Shown: positions 40,652 to 49,689, numbered from the stretch's first letter. The stretch: 64,000 bases of DNA from Gammaproteobacteria bacterium (GCA_021647245.1 JAKIVC010000004.1:31597-95596), one strand, 5' to 3'. A program made the numbers and translations. The notes: generated from the sequence alone by a model not told the origin.

Positions 40652-40678
40652 AAAAGGCCACGAAGTTGGTGGCCTTTT
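40652..40678. terminator. Bidirectional terminator between jetD and the flavin reductase
   Basis: AAAAGGCCAC (40652-40661) and GTGGCCTTTT (40669-40678) form a perfect 10-bp stem with a T run on each side, so it can stop transcription from both convergent genes. A smaller hairpin AGCGGG/CCCGCT lies at 40549-40567. Together they insulate the Wadjet operon. Confidence 0.8.
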
Positions 40679-40723
40679 CAGAAGAGCTTTATTACGGTGC
40701 TCTGTCTTGGGGTTCAGACGGTG

Positions 40724-41728
40724 TTATTTGCTTGAGAAGGTAAAGGCATCTGATAGATAATTTTCTGGCTTGACCCCTTTCTTGGTCAATAACTCAAACC
40801 CCTCTTGAACCATGGCCGGGTTGCCACAGGCGTAGACTTCATAGCCTGCCAGAGAGTTAAAGTCTTCCAATACGGCGCTCTGTATATGACCGGTGCGGCC
40901 CTGCCAGTTTTCACTGGGCTGGGAGGCCACCGGGATGTAGTTTAGGTTTGGGTATTGATCGGCCCACGCTTTAACCTGCTCATCCATATAAAAATCGCGT
41001 TCATGGCGGCCGCCCCAGTAGAAGTAGATTGGGCGTTTAACGCCTTCGGAGAAGGCGTGTTCAAGTATCGATTTTATCGGGGCAAAGCCGGTGCCGGTTG
41101 CTAGCATAATCATCGGCCTCATGGACTCTTCACGCAGGGTGAATGTCCCGAGTGGGCCTTCAAAGCGCAGCAGGTCACGTACTTTCATCTCATTGAAGAC
41201 GTACTCTGTGAAGTCGCCACCGGGGATGTATTTGATGTGCAGTTCCAGATATTTGTCATCAAAGGGTGCATTGGCAATGGAGAAGGCGCGGCGACGATCA
41301 TCTTTCATGATGATTTCGATGTACTGACCCGAAAGGAACTGCAGCCGCTCGGTGGGTGGAATCAGTAGTTTAACTTTCATGACATCGTCGGAGAGTTTCT
41401 CCATCTCATGTACCCGCGTTGGCAGGTTCTTGATCTCAATATCTTTAACCCCTGAAATCTCATTCATCTCGATTGTGAGGTCGCTGATGGCGGTTGAGAC
41501 ACAAAACAGTGCGCTTTTTTTGGCGATCTCCTCTTCCGAGAAGCGGGGTGTGAAGTCACCATAATCGATTTCACCTTCGAGGATGGTTCCACGACAAGCC
41601 CAACAGCCACCGCTACGGCAGCCGTAGGGGAAGCTGATGCCCGCTTTGAGTGCGGCATCCAGAATGCGTTCATTTTCTTCTACGGTGAAGCTGTGTCCGC
41701 TTGGCTGTATTTTTACGGTAAAGCTCAT
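40724..41728 (-). CDS. Ferredoxin-type NAD(P)H-flavin reductase (CDP-6-deoxy-delta-3,4-glucoseen reductase family)
   Basis: 334-residue electron-transfer protein: an N-terminal plant-type [2Fe-2S] domain (CRSGGCWAC with the fourth Cys in ALFCVS), then an FAD domain (RAFSIANAP) and an NAD(P) domain (MLATGTGFAPIKSIL, VYACGNPAM). In many gammaproteobacteria a copy sits near ubiD and rho and is named AscD-like from its relation to sugar deoxygenation reductases. The real electron acceptor is unknown; a link to the ubiquinone or UbiD-FMN pathway is speculative. Cytosolic. Confidence 0.8.
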   Translation of the reverse strand: MSFTVKIQPSGHSFTVEENERILDAALKAGISFPYGCRSGGCWACRGTILEGEIDYGDFTPRFSEEEIAKKSALFCVSTAISDLTIEMNEISGVKDIEIKNLPTRVHEMEKLSDDVMKVKLLIPPTERLQFLSGQYIEIIMKDDRRRAFSIANAPFDDKYLELHIKYIPGGDFTEYVFNEMKVRDLLRFEGPLGTFTLREESMRPMIMLATGTGFAPIKSILEHAFSEGVKRPIYFYWGGRHERDFYMDEQVKAWADQYPNLNYIPVASQPSENWQGRTGHIQSAVLEDFNSLAGYEVYACGNPAMVQEGFELLTKKGVKPENYLSDAFTFSSK

Positions 41729-41795
41729 TGGGTGCCTTTACTTGTTGGGTCTATTTGGCGAACATTATCCTAGATTTTTAGTAGGAGATAAACCC

Positions 41796-42662
41796 TTGCA
41801 GGTGACAATTGTTGGTTGTGGTGATATTGGCGAGCGAATGGTTAATATTTTGTTGGCGAAAAAATGTGTGGTGAATCTGCTGGTGCGTCAGGCGGTTAGG
41901 TGCGAATTTTTTGAAAAACAGGGTGTAGATGTTAGTCAAATTGACCTTGATCGAGATGATGTAAGTCAATTGCAAACAGCCGCAAAAAGAGTCATCTGGT
42001 TGGCACCACCGCCACAATCTGGCTGTAGTGAGCCGCGTATTCGGCGTTGGCTGCAAAGCCTTTGTCATGATGGGCTACCCGATAAAATTGTCTATATCAG
42101 CACCAGCGGCGTTTATGGTGACTGTGGCGGGGCGTGGGTGGATGAGTCGAGGCCGCCAAGTCCGCAGGCCGATCGTTCAAAGCGGCGTTTTGATGCGGAA
42201 CAACAGATTGAGGGGTGGTGCCAGCAACACCAGGTGCCTTACGTTATTTTACGGGTGGCGGGTATTTATGGCGAAGGCCGCTGGCCGCTGGCGCGCATAA
42301 AACGGGGTGATCCGGTTGTTATCCCGGCAGAGGCTGCCTTTAGCAATCGAATTCATCAGGATGATCTGGCCCAGATTTGTGTTGCGGCACTGTTGCGTGA
42401 TGGGGCGCAGGGTATTATTAATGTGAGTGATGGTCAGCCGAGCACTATGAGCGACTATTTTCAGCAGGTTGCCAGGGCATTTTCGTTGCCTGAGTTGCGC
42501 GAAATAACTTTGTCGGAGGCCGCGCAGCAGCTCTCGCCTGCGATGCTCTCTTATTTAATGGAGTCGCGGCGTATTGATAACCGAAAAATGGTTAAGATGC
42601 TCGCTCTTGAGTTGAAATATCCAACAGTGCAAGGTGCGTTAGGCGTTACCTCAGCGGATTAG
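41796..42662 (+). CDS. NAD-dependent epimerase/dehydratase family protein (YeeZ-like)
   Basis: 288-residue Rossmann-fold SDR protein. The NAD-binding start is VTIVGCGDIGERM; IVYISTSGVYGDCGGAWVDE and VPYVILRVAGIYGEGR correspond to the Ser/Tyr-bearing regions of the extended SDR group. The frame is open further upstream, but that part lies antisense within the reductase gene. The TTG at 41796 is chosen because AGGAG sits 8 bp before it; GTG at 41802 is an alternative. The substrate is unknown. It lies divergent from the reductase and convergent with ubiD. Confidence 0.8.
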   Translation: MQVTIVGCGDIGERMVNILLAKKCVVNLLVRQAVRCEFFEKQGVDVSQIDLDRDDVSQLQTAAKRVIWLAPPPQSGCSEPRIRRWLQSLCHDGLPDKIVYISTSGVYGDCGGAWVDESRPPSPQADRSKRRFDAEQQIEGWCQQHQVPYVILRVAGIYGEGRWPLARIKRGDPVVIPAEAAFSNRIHQDDLAQICVAALLRDGAQGIINVSDGQPSTMSDYFQQVARAFSLPELREITLSEAAQQLSPAMLSYLMESRRIDNRKMVKMLALELKYPTVQGALGVTSAD

Positions 42663-42671
42663 GGCGCGCCT

Positions 42672-44144
42672 CTATTTGTCGAAGATTCCCAGTGCATCCC
42701 AGCGCTCATCAACTCGGGTTTTTATCGCTTGATCCATCTCAATCGGCACTCCCCACTCACGGGTAGTCTCTCCTTGCCACTTGTTAGTTGCATCAAAACC
42801 CATTTTGGAGCCAAGCCCAGAGACGGGTGAGGCAAAATCCAGATAGTCGATGGGGGTGTTTTCGATGGTGGTGGTATCACGAGCTGGATCCATGCGGGTG
42901 GTCATGGCCCAGATGACATCATTCCAATCACGAACATTAATATCGTCATCGGTTACGATCACAAATTTGGTATACATGAATTGACGTAAGAATGACCAGA
43001 CACCCAGCATGACGCGCTTGGCGTGCCCCGGATACTGCTTGCGAATGCTGACCACCGCCATGCGGTAAGAGCAGCCTTCGGGCGGCAGATAAAAGTCGAC
43101 AATTTCAGGAAACTGCTTCTGTAAAATAGGCACAAATACTTCATTGAGTGCCACGCCAAGAATGGCCGGTTCATCTGGGGGGCGGCCAGTATAGGTGCTG
43201 TGGTAGATGGGTTGTTTACGTTGGGTGATGCGCTCAATGGTGAAGACTGGAAATTCATCCACTTCGTTATAGTAACCGGTGTGATCACCAAAGGGGCCTT
43301 CGGGGGCCATCTCACCAGGGTAGAGATATCCCTCCAGCACAATCTCTGCGCGGGCAGGCACCTGCAGGTTGTTGCCAATGCAGGGCGTGACTTCTGTTTT
43401 GCTGCCGCGCAATAGTCCGGCGAAAGCATACTCTGAAAGGCTATCGGGCACCGGTGTCACTGCACCAAGAATTGTGGCGGGGTCGCAACCCAGCACGACG
43501 GATATCGGAAAAGGTTCATCGGGGTTTTTGAGCTGCCAATCACGAAAGTCCAGCGCCCCGCCACGGTGCGATAACCAGCGCATGATGACTTTGTTTTTGC
43601 CAATAACTTGCTGGCGGTAAATACCAAGATTCTGGCGCTCTTTATGGGGGCCGCGTGTCACTACCAGACCCCAGGTGATCAGGGGGCCAGCATCACCCGG
43701 CCAGCAGGTTTGTACCGGCAACTTGCCAAGGTCTACTGCGTCACCCTCTATAATCTGCTCTTGGCAGGGTGCTTTGCTAACCACTTTAGCTGACATGTTG
43801 AGCACCTGTTTAAAGATCGGCAGCTTGCTCCAGGCATCTTTAAGGCCTTTTGGTGGTTCAGGCTCTTTCAGGTAGGCGAGTAACTTGCCTACTTCACGCA
43901 ACGCTTCAACCGAATCTTCACCCATACCCATGGCCACACGTTTTGGTGTGCCAAACAGGTTGGCTAATACCGGAACGTCAGATCCTTTGGGGTTTTCAAA
44001 CAACAGAGCAGGACCTTCAGCACGCAGCGTGCGGTCGCAGATTTCGGTCATCTCAAGGTAGGGGTCAACCTCGTCGGGGATGCGCTTTAGCTCCCCAAGT
44101 TTTTCCAGTTGAATAATAAAGTCACGCAGATCTCTGTATTTCAT
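42672..44144 (-). CDS. ubiD: 4-hydroxy-3-polyprenylbenzoate decarboxylase
   Basis: Prenylated-FMN decarboxylase of ubiquinone biosynthesis, 490 aa. The start [20 protein letters not shown] and the active-site region [42 protein letters not shown] with its conserved acidic residues are typical; the cofactor is made by a separate UbiX not present in the window. It ends 10 bp from the convergent epimerase gene. It works with UbiH and UbiI, found 17 kb away in this window. Confidence 0.95.
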   Translation of the reverse strand: MKYRDLRDFIIQLEKLGELKRIPDEVDPYLEMTEICDRTLRAEGPALLFENPKGSDVPVLANLFGTPKRVAMGMGEDSVEALREVGKLLAYLKEPEPPKGLKDAWSKLPIFKQVLNMSAKVVSKAPCQEQIIEGDAVDLGKLPVQTCWPGDAGPLITWGLVVTRGPHKERQNLGIYRQQVIGKNKVIMRWLSHRGGALDFRDWQLKNPDEPFPISVVLGCDPATILGAVTPVPDSLSEYAFAGLLRGSKTEVTPCIGNNLQVPARAEIVLEGYLYPGEMAPEGPFGDHTGYYNEVDEFPVFTIERITQRKQPIYHSTYTGRPPDEPAILGVALNEVFVPILQKQFPEIVDFYLPPEGCSYRMAVVSIRKQYPGHAKRVMLGVWSFLRQFMYTKFVIVTDDDINVRDWNDVIWAMTTRMDPARDTTTIENTPIDYLDFASPVSGLGSKMGFDATNKWQGETTREWGVPIEMDQAIKTRVDERWDALGIFDK

Positions 44145-44207
44145 GGCGAGATAGTACCAGCCCTGTGGTGAGTGGTCTATCGGGAAGATGGGGCCATGCA
44201 GGGTGAG

Positions 44208-44927
44208 CTACGCGACAAGCTGAGTCTCTATGCGGTGTAATAAACCAGTGGCATCATCACGCTTGTTGGACTCTGAAATGGCAATTTGGTATTCCGCTGT
44301 GGTCACGTCAGCTTCGTGACACGCTTGCTTCAAGCGTTGTTGCAGTTTTTCTTGTAACAGGTCGGCGGCGTGTTGATCTGTTTCAGGTAATACGACAATG
44401 AAACTGTTGTCACCGTTGCGTCCCACCAGGTCAGCCCAGCGCAGTTCGTCTTTTAAGCATTGGCTCACCGCCTGAAGTGTTTGGTCGCGGGGGAGTTGGT
44501 CAAGATTGTTGATTCGTACCATGCCAACAGAGAGTGGCTTTTCATAACGTCGCGCCACTGAAAGTAATGTACCCAGTGCAATTGAGATGCTGAGTTGTGA
44601 GGCCAGCCCGGTGAGCGGATCAGTCAAACGCTCTGTTGCCTGACGACGCTCTAGTAAAAAAGCATGGCCTCCATCGTCCAGCTCGATACAGGTTTTTTTA
44701 AGTGCACAGCCCTCGCTAGTCTCTATCTCTATGGATGAGAGCCACTCCTCCAGTTGTGCACGCTGTGTACTGGATAAATCATCCAGTTGGCTTGCATCCG
44801 CTCCCAATAGGGCCAGCAACGTCTGGTTAGCCCATTGACACACCCCTTGCGAGTCGACCACCACCACGCCTTGTGGCAGCTTTTCCACGATCTGTTGGTT
44901 TATTGCAGAAAAAACGGACTCATTCAT
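44208..44927 (-). CDS. PAS-GGDEF protein with degenerate active site
   Basis: 239 residues. About 5-95 are a PAS-like domain (LPQGVVVVDSQGVCQWANQTLLALLG). From ~100 a GGDEF domain starts (RLTDPLTGLASQLS), but the active motif is GDNSF (172-176) instead of GGDEF, so both catalytic acidic residues are lost. An RxxD motif, RWAD (163-166), remains five residues upstream. Cyclase activity is very unlikely; it may bind cyclic di-GMP at the I-site or act through its PAS domain. Cytosolic and single. Confidence 0.8.
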   Translation of the reverse strand: MNESVFSAINQQIVEKLPQGVVVVDSQGVCQWANQTLLALLGADASQLDDLSSTQRAQLEEWLSSIEIETSEGCALKKTCIELDDGGHAFLLERRQATERLTDPLTGLASQLSISIALGTLLSVARRYEKPLSVGMVRINNLDQLPRDQTLQAVSQCLKDELRWADLVGRNGDNSFIVVLPETDQHAADLLQEKLQQRLKQACHEADVTTAEYQIAISESNKRDDATGLLHRIETQLVA

Positions 44928-45116
44928 TGAATAGTTACCTCACACAGCAAAAAACATAAATTACCCAGCACTCAAAATCCGGATAATTTTCCCTTTGAAA
45001 ATCAACCAATATGAACAATATAACGGCCAGACGGCTCGCAGTACAAATATTTTATTTACTTGAGCCGAAAAGCCACCATTGTTGGGTTGAATATCCAAGG
45101 CTTGGGGTTAGCCTGG

Positions 45117-45848
45117 TTATTTTTTGAAATATTCAACCAGCGCCTCTGAATCACCAATCAGCTCACCATTGATAAAGATTTGCGGCACGCTCTCTTTGCC
45201 GGTCATGGCGCGCAGAGTTCGCAGTCGTACATCTGTGCCTAATGTTATCTCTTCATAGGCGTGGCCATGCTCTTCCAGCAGTGCTTTTGCTTTGGCGCAA
45301 AATGGGCAGCCCGGCTTGCTGAACAGGGCGACATCTTGTGGTTTGATGGCGTTTGGGTTGATGTATTCAAGCAGGGTATCTGCATCTGATACTTCAAAGG
45401 GGTCGCCCGGTACCTCTGGCTCTATGAACTGCTTTTCGATAATGCCATCTTTAACCAGCATGGAGTAGCGCCAAGAGCGCTGACCAAAGCCAAGGTCAGA
45501 TTTATCCACTAGCATGCCCATTTTTTCGGTGAACTCACCGTTGCCATCAGGAATTAGGGTGATATTTTCCGCCTCTTGGTGTTCTTTCCAGGCATCCATA
45601 ACAAAAGCGTCGTTCACTGAGATGCAGGCAATTTCATCCACTCCATTGGCTTTTAAGGTTTCTGCAAGTTCATTGAAGCGTGGCAGATGAGTTGCGGAGC
45701 AGGTGGGGGTGTATGCACCGGGCAGTGAAAAGAGTGCCACGGTTTTACCGGCAAACAGTTGTTGGCTGCTGAGATCAACAAACTCATTGTTTTGACGTGT
45801 TTTGAAGATAACGCGGGGTATTTTTTGGCCTTCTTTATTGGCTAACAT
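45117..45848 (-). CDS. Peroxiredoxin-glutaredoxin hybrid (PGdx)
   Basis: 243-residue fused peroxidase. The N-terminal Prx5-type domain has its peroxidatic Cys50 in YTPTCSATHLPRF; the C-terminal glutaredoxin has CPFC at 181-184 (FSKPGCPFCAKAK). It reduces hydrogen peroxide and alkyl peroxides with electrons from glutathione. It is divergent from oxyR with an OxyR operator and a promoter between them. The ATG has AGGAG 7 bp before it. Confidence 0.95.
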   Translation of the reverse strand: MLANKEGQKIPRVIFKTRQNNEFVDLSSQQLFAGKTVALFSLPGAYTPTCSATHLPRFNELAETLKANGVDEIACISVNDAFVMDAWKEHQEAENITLIPDGNGEFTEKMGMLVDKSDLGFGQRSWRYSMLVKDGIIEKQFIEPEVPGDPFEVSDADTLLEYINPNAIKPQDVALFSKPGCPFCAKAKALLEEHGHAYEEITLGTDVRLRTLRAMTGKESVPQIFINGELIGDSEALVEYFKK

Positions 45849-45886
45849 GGGTTGCTCCTGTGGGTTGTTGATTGACTACGAGGGTA

Positions 45887-45915
45887 AGCATAGTCGATGA
45901 ATTAATATTGTTGAA
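45887..45915 (-). promoter_or_regulatory. OxyR-dependent promoter of the peroxiredoxin gene
   Basis: On the minus strand a poor -35 (TTCAAC, 45915-45910) and a -10 (TATGCT, 45892-45887) are separated by 17 bp. The weak -35 touches the OxyR operator directly, the layout of OxyR-activated promoters. About 35 bp of leader would precede the start codon. Confidence 0.55.
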
Positions 45916-45952
45916 ATTGTTTATTTCTACTACATTGATAGGTAATAGCTAT
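45916..45952. promoter_or_regulatory. OxyR operator between the peroxiredoxin gene and oxyR
   Basis: The site reads ATTG-N7-CTAC-N7-ATAG-N7-CTAT, matching the OxyR consensus of four tetramers with 7-bp spacers (ATAG, CTAT, ATAG, CTAT) at 14 of 16 positions. It lies 14 bp before the oxyR start and next to the -35 of the divergent peroxiredoxin gene, so one operator should serve activation on one side and autorepression on the other. Confidence 0.8.
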
Positions 45953-45965
45953 TAATGGGGGGGTT

Positions 45966-46877
45966 ATGAATCTTCGCGAACTGGAGTATTTGGTGGCGCT
46001 GGATGAGGAGCGCCACTTTAATCGTGCTGCCGAGCGCTGCTTTGTCAGCCAGCCGACATTGAGTGGACAGTTGAAGAAGCTGGAGCAATCACTGGGTGTG
46101 CAACTGGTGGAGCGGAGTACCCGCCAGGTTTTAATGACCGACGTGGGTTTGGCGGTGGTCGCACAGGCTCGAAAGGTATTGATGGCCAGCAAAGCGATTG
46201 GTGAAATTGCCGAGAGTTTTCACGATGTGATGGCGGGTGACTTGCAAATGGGCTTGATTCCGACCATTGCACCCTATCTATTACCACAGATTATGCCGGC
46301 GCTGGGGCAGCAGTTTCCGGATTTGAAGTTGTGGTTGCATGAGTATCAAACCCCGCAGTTATTGGCGATGCTTAAGGGGGGTGAGCTGGATGTGGTGATT
46401 CAGGCTTTACCTGTTGGGGGGCATGATTTTTGTGAGATAACGCTCTTTAGTGAGCCATTTTTCTTGGCTCTGCATCACAGCCACCCTCTGGCACAGCAAC
46501 CTCAAGTGACCTTGGATCAACTGCGTGATCAGGATCTGCTGCTGCTGCAAGCAGGGCACTGTCTTCGGGAGCATGCGCTGGATATCTGTTTGCAGGCGGG
46601 CGCGCATGAGAGCTCGCGTTTCCACGCCACCAGTTTGGAGACTTTGCGATATATGGTGGGGGAGGGCGTGGGGATGACGCTGATGCCTGAGATGGCTATC
46701 TCCCTGCACCCGCAGCAGCGTGCTATCTGCTATCTGCCCTTTGCTGAACCCGTGCCCATGCGACGCATTGGCCTGTTATATCGTAAAGAGAGTTATCGGC
46801 GGCCACTATTTGAACAGTTAGCGGAGGTTATTCACCAGAAAATGGCGGAGACTAATGAAAGGGTGAGTAATGAGTGA
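45966..46877 (+). CDS. oxyR: Peroxide-sensing transcription factor OxyR
   Basis: LysR-type regulator, 303 aa. The N-terminal winged helix begins NLRELEYLVALDEERHFNRAAERCFVSQPTLSGQLKKLE. The two redox cysteines are at residues 199 and 208 (GHCLREHALDIC), the same spacing and numbering as in E. coli OxyR, so disulfide switching is expected. Its operator overlaps the region just upstream. It overlaps the next gene, a 2OG oxygenase, by 8 bp. Confidence 0.96.
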   Translation: MNLRELEYLVALDEERHFNRAAERCFVSQPTLSGQLKKLEQSLGVQLVERSTRQVLMTDVGLAVVAQARKVLMASKAIGEIAESFHDVMAGDLQMGLIPTIAPYLLPQIMPALGQQFPDLKLWLHEYQTPQLLAMLKGGELDVVIQALPVGGHDFCEITLFSEPFFLALHHSHPLAQQPQVTLDQLRDQDLLLLQAGHCLREHALDICLQAGAHESSRFHATSLETLRYMVGEGVGMTLMPEMAISLHPQQRAICYLPFAEPVPMRRIGLLYRKESYRRPLFEQLAEVIHQKMAETNERVSNE

Positions 46878-47517
46878 TGCAAGTGAAGCACCACACGGTC
46901 TGTTTTCATTAATTGCAACGCAATTGGCAGCTCAAGGTTACTCCGTTATTGAGAGGGCGCTGCCGGATGAATTGACCCAGGCACTTTATCAACGGGTCAC
47001 TACGCTGGCGGTGGGCAGGCTGAGGCGTGCGGGTATTGGCCGTCAGCGTGATCATCACCTGGATGATGAATACCGCACGGATAAGATTCTCTGGCTTGAT
47101 TCAGGTGATTCAGTGGAGGGTGATTATTTAGCCTGGATGGAGCAACTGCGCCACGGTATCAATCAACAGCTTTTTATGGGCTTGTTTGATTATGAGTCAC
47201 ACTTTGCCCATTACGCACCGGGTACGTTCTACAAACGCCATCTTGATGCATTTAAAGGCGAAGCAAACCGCGTGGTCACCACTGTTTTTTACCTCAACCC
47301 CGAGTGGGATGAGGCGGATGGCGGTGAGATTGCACTTTACGCAGATGAGGCCAGTGAGTGGCCATTTAAATCTGTTCACCCACATGCCGGTACACTGGTG
47401 GCCTTTTTGAGCGATCAGTTCCCCCACGAGGTGATGCGTGCGCGGTGTCATCGGTACAGTATTGCGGGCTGGTTTCGGATTAAATCGTTGAACATGATGG
47501 TCGACCCGCCACACTAA
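46870..47517 (+). CDS. 2-oxoglutarate/Fe(II)-dependent dioxygenase (SM-20-like)
   Basis: 215-residue dioxygenase with a jelly-roll core of prolyl-4-hydroxylase type. The iron ligands are His124 and Asp126 (YKRHLDAF) and His186 (QFPHEVM), and the 2OG-binding Arg is Arg195 (RYSIAGWF). The overlap with oxyR by 8 bp suggests joint expression. The substrate (protein or small molecule) is unknown. Cytosolic. Confidence 0.82.
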   Translation: MSDASEAPHGLFSLIATQLAAQGYSVIERALPDELTQALYQRVTTLAVGRLRRAGIGRQRDHHLDDEYRTDKILWLDSGDSVEGDYLAWMEQLRHGINQQLFMGLFDYESHFAHYAPGTFYKRHLDAFKGEANRVVTTVFYLNPEWDEADGGEIALYADEASEWPFKSVHPHAGTLVAFLSDQFPHEVMRARCHRYSIAGWFRIKSLNMMVDPPH

Positions 47518-47555
47518 AAAATAGAACAGGTGTACAGTGTGTGCGGGCGACTGAA

Positions 47556-48041
47556 TCAGGCGTGGCGCTGCTGATGGATCGGCTCTACTTTATCAGCTGC
47601 CGTTTGGTAGTAAGCGGTGAAGTCATTAAAAGCACGCAGCGCATCTTGTGCATCCTGGCCTGAGTGCAACACAAAGCTGTTAATGCCACACCGCTCCATG
47701 TAGGCCAGCTGGTCATGCAACACATCACCGACTGCGCGCAACTCCCCGCTGTAGTGGTAGCGCTCACGCAGTAGGCGGGCATAGCTGTAACCACGGCCAT
47801 CAGAGAATTTCTCAAAATCCAGGGCAATTATATCGAACTGTTCAAGGTCTTTGACCAGTTCGGAGAGCGCTTGCCCTCCACTCATTTTGACACCCAACGA
47901 GCCACTGTGTGCCAGCAGCTGCTCCCGTTCAGAGAGCCACCGTTCAAAGGGTACGATGATATTACCTTCAACCAGTGGCTCATCCATCTCCAGCAGTTGC
48001 CAGCTATCTTCAACAATCGCACGATTTTTAATGATTTGCAT
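47556..48041 (-). CDS. DUF934 family protein
   Basis: 161 residues beginning MQIIKNRAIVEDSWQLLEMDEPL. The DUF934 pattern is clear: PFERWLSEREQLLAHSG, then FDIIALDFEKFSDGRGYSYARLLRERYHYSGELRAVGDVLHDQLAYMERCGINSFVL. The frame is open for 27 codons upstream, but those overlap the sulfite reductase; the chosen ATG lies within a 14-bp overlap. DUF934 genes accompany assimilatory sulfite reductase and often cysH; here the next gene is convergent and cysH is absent. Molecular role unknown. Confidence 0.88.
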   Translation of the reverse strand: MQIIKNRAIVEDSWQLLEMDEPLVEGNIIVPFERWLSEREQLLAHSGSLGVKMSGGQALSELVKDLEQFDIIALDFEKFSDGRGYSYARLLRERYHYSGELRAVGDVLHDQLAYMERCGINSFVLHSGQDAQDALRAFNDFTAYYQTAADKVEPIHQQRHA

Positions 48042-49689
48042 AGAGCTTCTCCTTGAACAGTTGTTTGCCGATGCGACCATAGGTTTCGAGGAAAGACTCG
48101 CCTTCAAGGCGTTGTGAAACATAGACGGTTAAAATTTTCTCTAGCGCATCCGCAACCTCATCAATCGGCACCGCACGACCCAGCACCTGGCCAAGAGAGG
48201 CGTTGTTTTCGGCTGATCCACCTAAGGTGATTTGGTACCACTGCGCCCCTTTTTTGTCCACACCCAGCAGGCCAATGTGCCCCACATGGTGGTGGCCACA
48301 GGCGTTGATGCAGCCCGATAGTTTAAGGCGCAGCTCACCCAGGTCGTAGAGATAGTCCATTTTATCGAAACGGTCATTGATCTGTTTTGCAACACTCAGT
48401 GATTGTGCGCTGGCTAGGCTGCAAAAATCGAGCCCCGGACAGCAGATCATATCGGTTAGGGTGCCAATATTCGCGGTGGCAAGGTCGTGCTGATCCAGTG
48501 CCTGCCATAAGGCGAACAGGTCAGCCTGTTTGACGTCTGCCAAGACCAAGTTCTGGTCATGGGTGCTGCGCAGCTCACCCAGGCTATAAGTATCGGCAAG
48601 GTCGGCTACCTGATCCATCTGTTGTGCGGTGATGTCTCCCGGTGCGTTGTCGGGGGCTTTTAGTGAAACAAAAACAGCACGGTAACCCGCTTGCTTGTGG
48701 GGTGCTGTGTTCTGCTTTACCCAGTGGTTGAAGGCTTGATTGCCCTGGCACTGCTCAGTCAAATCAAATGCTGCGGCATCTGTATCGTATTGTTTGTTGT
48801 CAAAAAAGGATTTTACCCGCGCCATTTCGGCTTCGCTCAGAGTTAAATCAGCTGATGCCGATTGCTTGATGGCAAGCCATTCGGTTTCGACCTTCTCCCG
48901 GAAGGCCTCTATCCCTAAGCTTTGCACAAGAATTTTAATTCGTGCTTTGTACATATTGTCGCGGCGACCTTCCATATTGTAGACGCGTAAAATGGCCTCT
49001 AAATAGGAGAGAAGCTGTGGCTTTGGCAGGAACTCATTGAGCACTTTGGCTAATATGGGCGTGCGGCCCAAGCCACCACCCACCAATATTTTAAAGCCAA
49101 CCTCACTGGCTTCGTTGCGTACCAGCTGAATGCCAATGTCGTGGATTTGCGTTGCTGCGCGGTCATGCTGGGCGCCACTTACCGCAAATTTGAATTTTCG
49201 CGGTAGATAGGCAAACTCGGGGTGCAAGCTTGACCACTGGCGGATGATTTCGCAGTAGGGGCGTGGATCCTCGATCTCATCGGGTGAAATACCTGCCAGG
49301 TGGTCAGCGGTAACATTTCTCATGCAGTTGCCGCTGGTTTGAATGGCGTGCATCTGTACCGTGGCAAGTTCCGCAAGAATATCGGGGACGCTCTCCAGTG
49401 TCGGCCAGTTAAACTGTATATTTTGGCGGGTAGTGAAGTGGCCATAGTCCTTGTCGTAGGTGCGGGCAATGTGGGCCAGCATACGCAGCTGCGGGGATGA
49501 GATTAACCCGTAGGGGATGGCCACGCGCAACATCGGGGCGTGGATCTGTACATAAACACCATTTTGCAGGCGCAGAATGCGGTACTCATCTTCTCCAATC
49601 TTGCCGGCTAGATAGCGCTTGGTCTGATCGCGAAATTGATCTACCCGCTCGTCAATGATCTTCTGGTCGTACTGATCGTAAATATACAT
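48028..49689 (-). CDS. cysI: Nitrite/sulfite reductase, siroheme-[4Fe-4S] (CysI type)
   Basis: 553-residue hemoprotein. Cluster and siroheme cysteines lie in CCPGLDFCSLA (about 420) and LSGCINACGHHHVGHIGLLG (about 465); both ferredoxin-like half-domains are present (LRMLAHIARTYDKDYGHFTTRQNIQFNW, GGGLGRTPILA). The immediate partner is DUF934, so sulfite reduction in cysteine synthesis is the likely role; nitrite reduction cannot be excluded from sequence. No flavoprotein subunit is in the window, so ferredoxin may be the donor. Cytosolic. Confidence 0.88.
   Translation of the reverse strand: MYIYDQYDQKIIDERVDQFRDQTKRYLAGKIGEDEYRILRLQNGVYVQIHAPMLRVAIPYGLISSPQLRMLAHIARTYDKDYGHFTTRQNIQFNWPTLESVPDILAELATVQMHAIQTSGNCMRNVTADHLAGISPDEIEDPRPYCEIIRQWSSLHPEFAYLPRKFKFAVSGAQHDRAATQIHDIGIQLVRNEASEVGFKILVGGGLGRTPILAKVLNEFLPKPQLLSYLEAILRVYNMEGRRDNMYKARIKILVQSLGIEAFREKVETEWLAIKQSASADLTLSEAEMARVKSFFDNKQYDTDAAAFDLTEQCQGNQAFNHWVKQNTAPHKQAGYRAVFVSLKAPDNAPGDITAQQMDQVADLADTYSLGELRSTHDQNLVLADVKQADLFALWQALDQHDLATANIGTLTDMICCPGLDFCSLASAQSLSVAKQINDRFDKMDYLYDLGELRLKLSGCINACGHHHVGHIGLLGVDKKGAQWYQITLGGSAENNASLGQVLGRAVPIDEVADALEKILTVYVSQRLEGESFLETYGRIGKQLFKEKLYANH

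Noticed and set aside
40766..40785. TTGACCCC matching the repeats around the transposase remnant
   Set aside because: Only part of the repeat matches and it lies in a conserved stretch of the reductase gene; likely coincidence.
41637..41795. Upstream extension of the YeeZ-like gene
   Set aside because: The extension is antisense to the reductase N-terminus; AGGAG followed by TTG and the Rossmann start fit position 41796.
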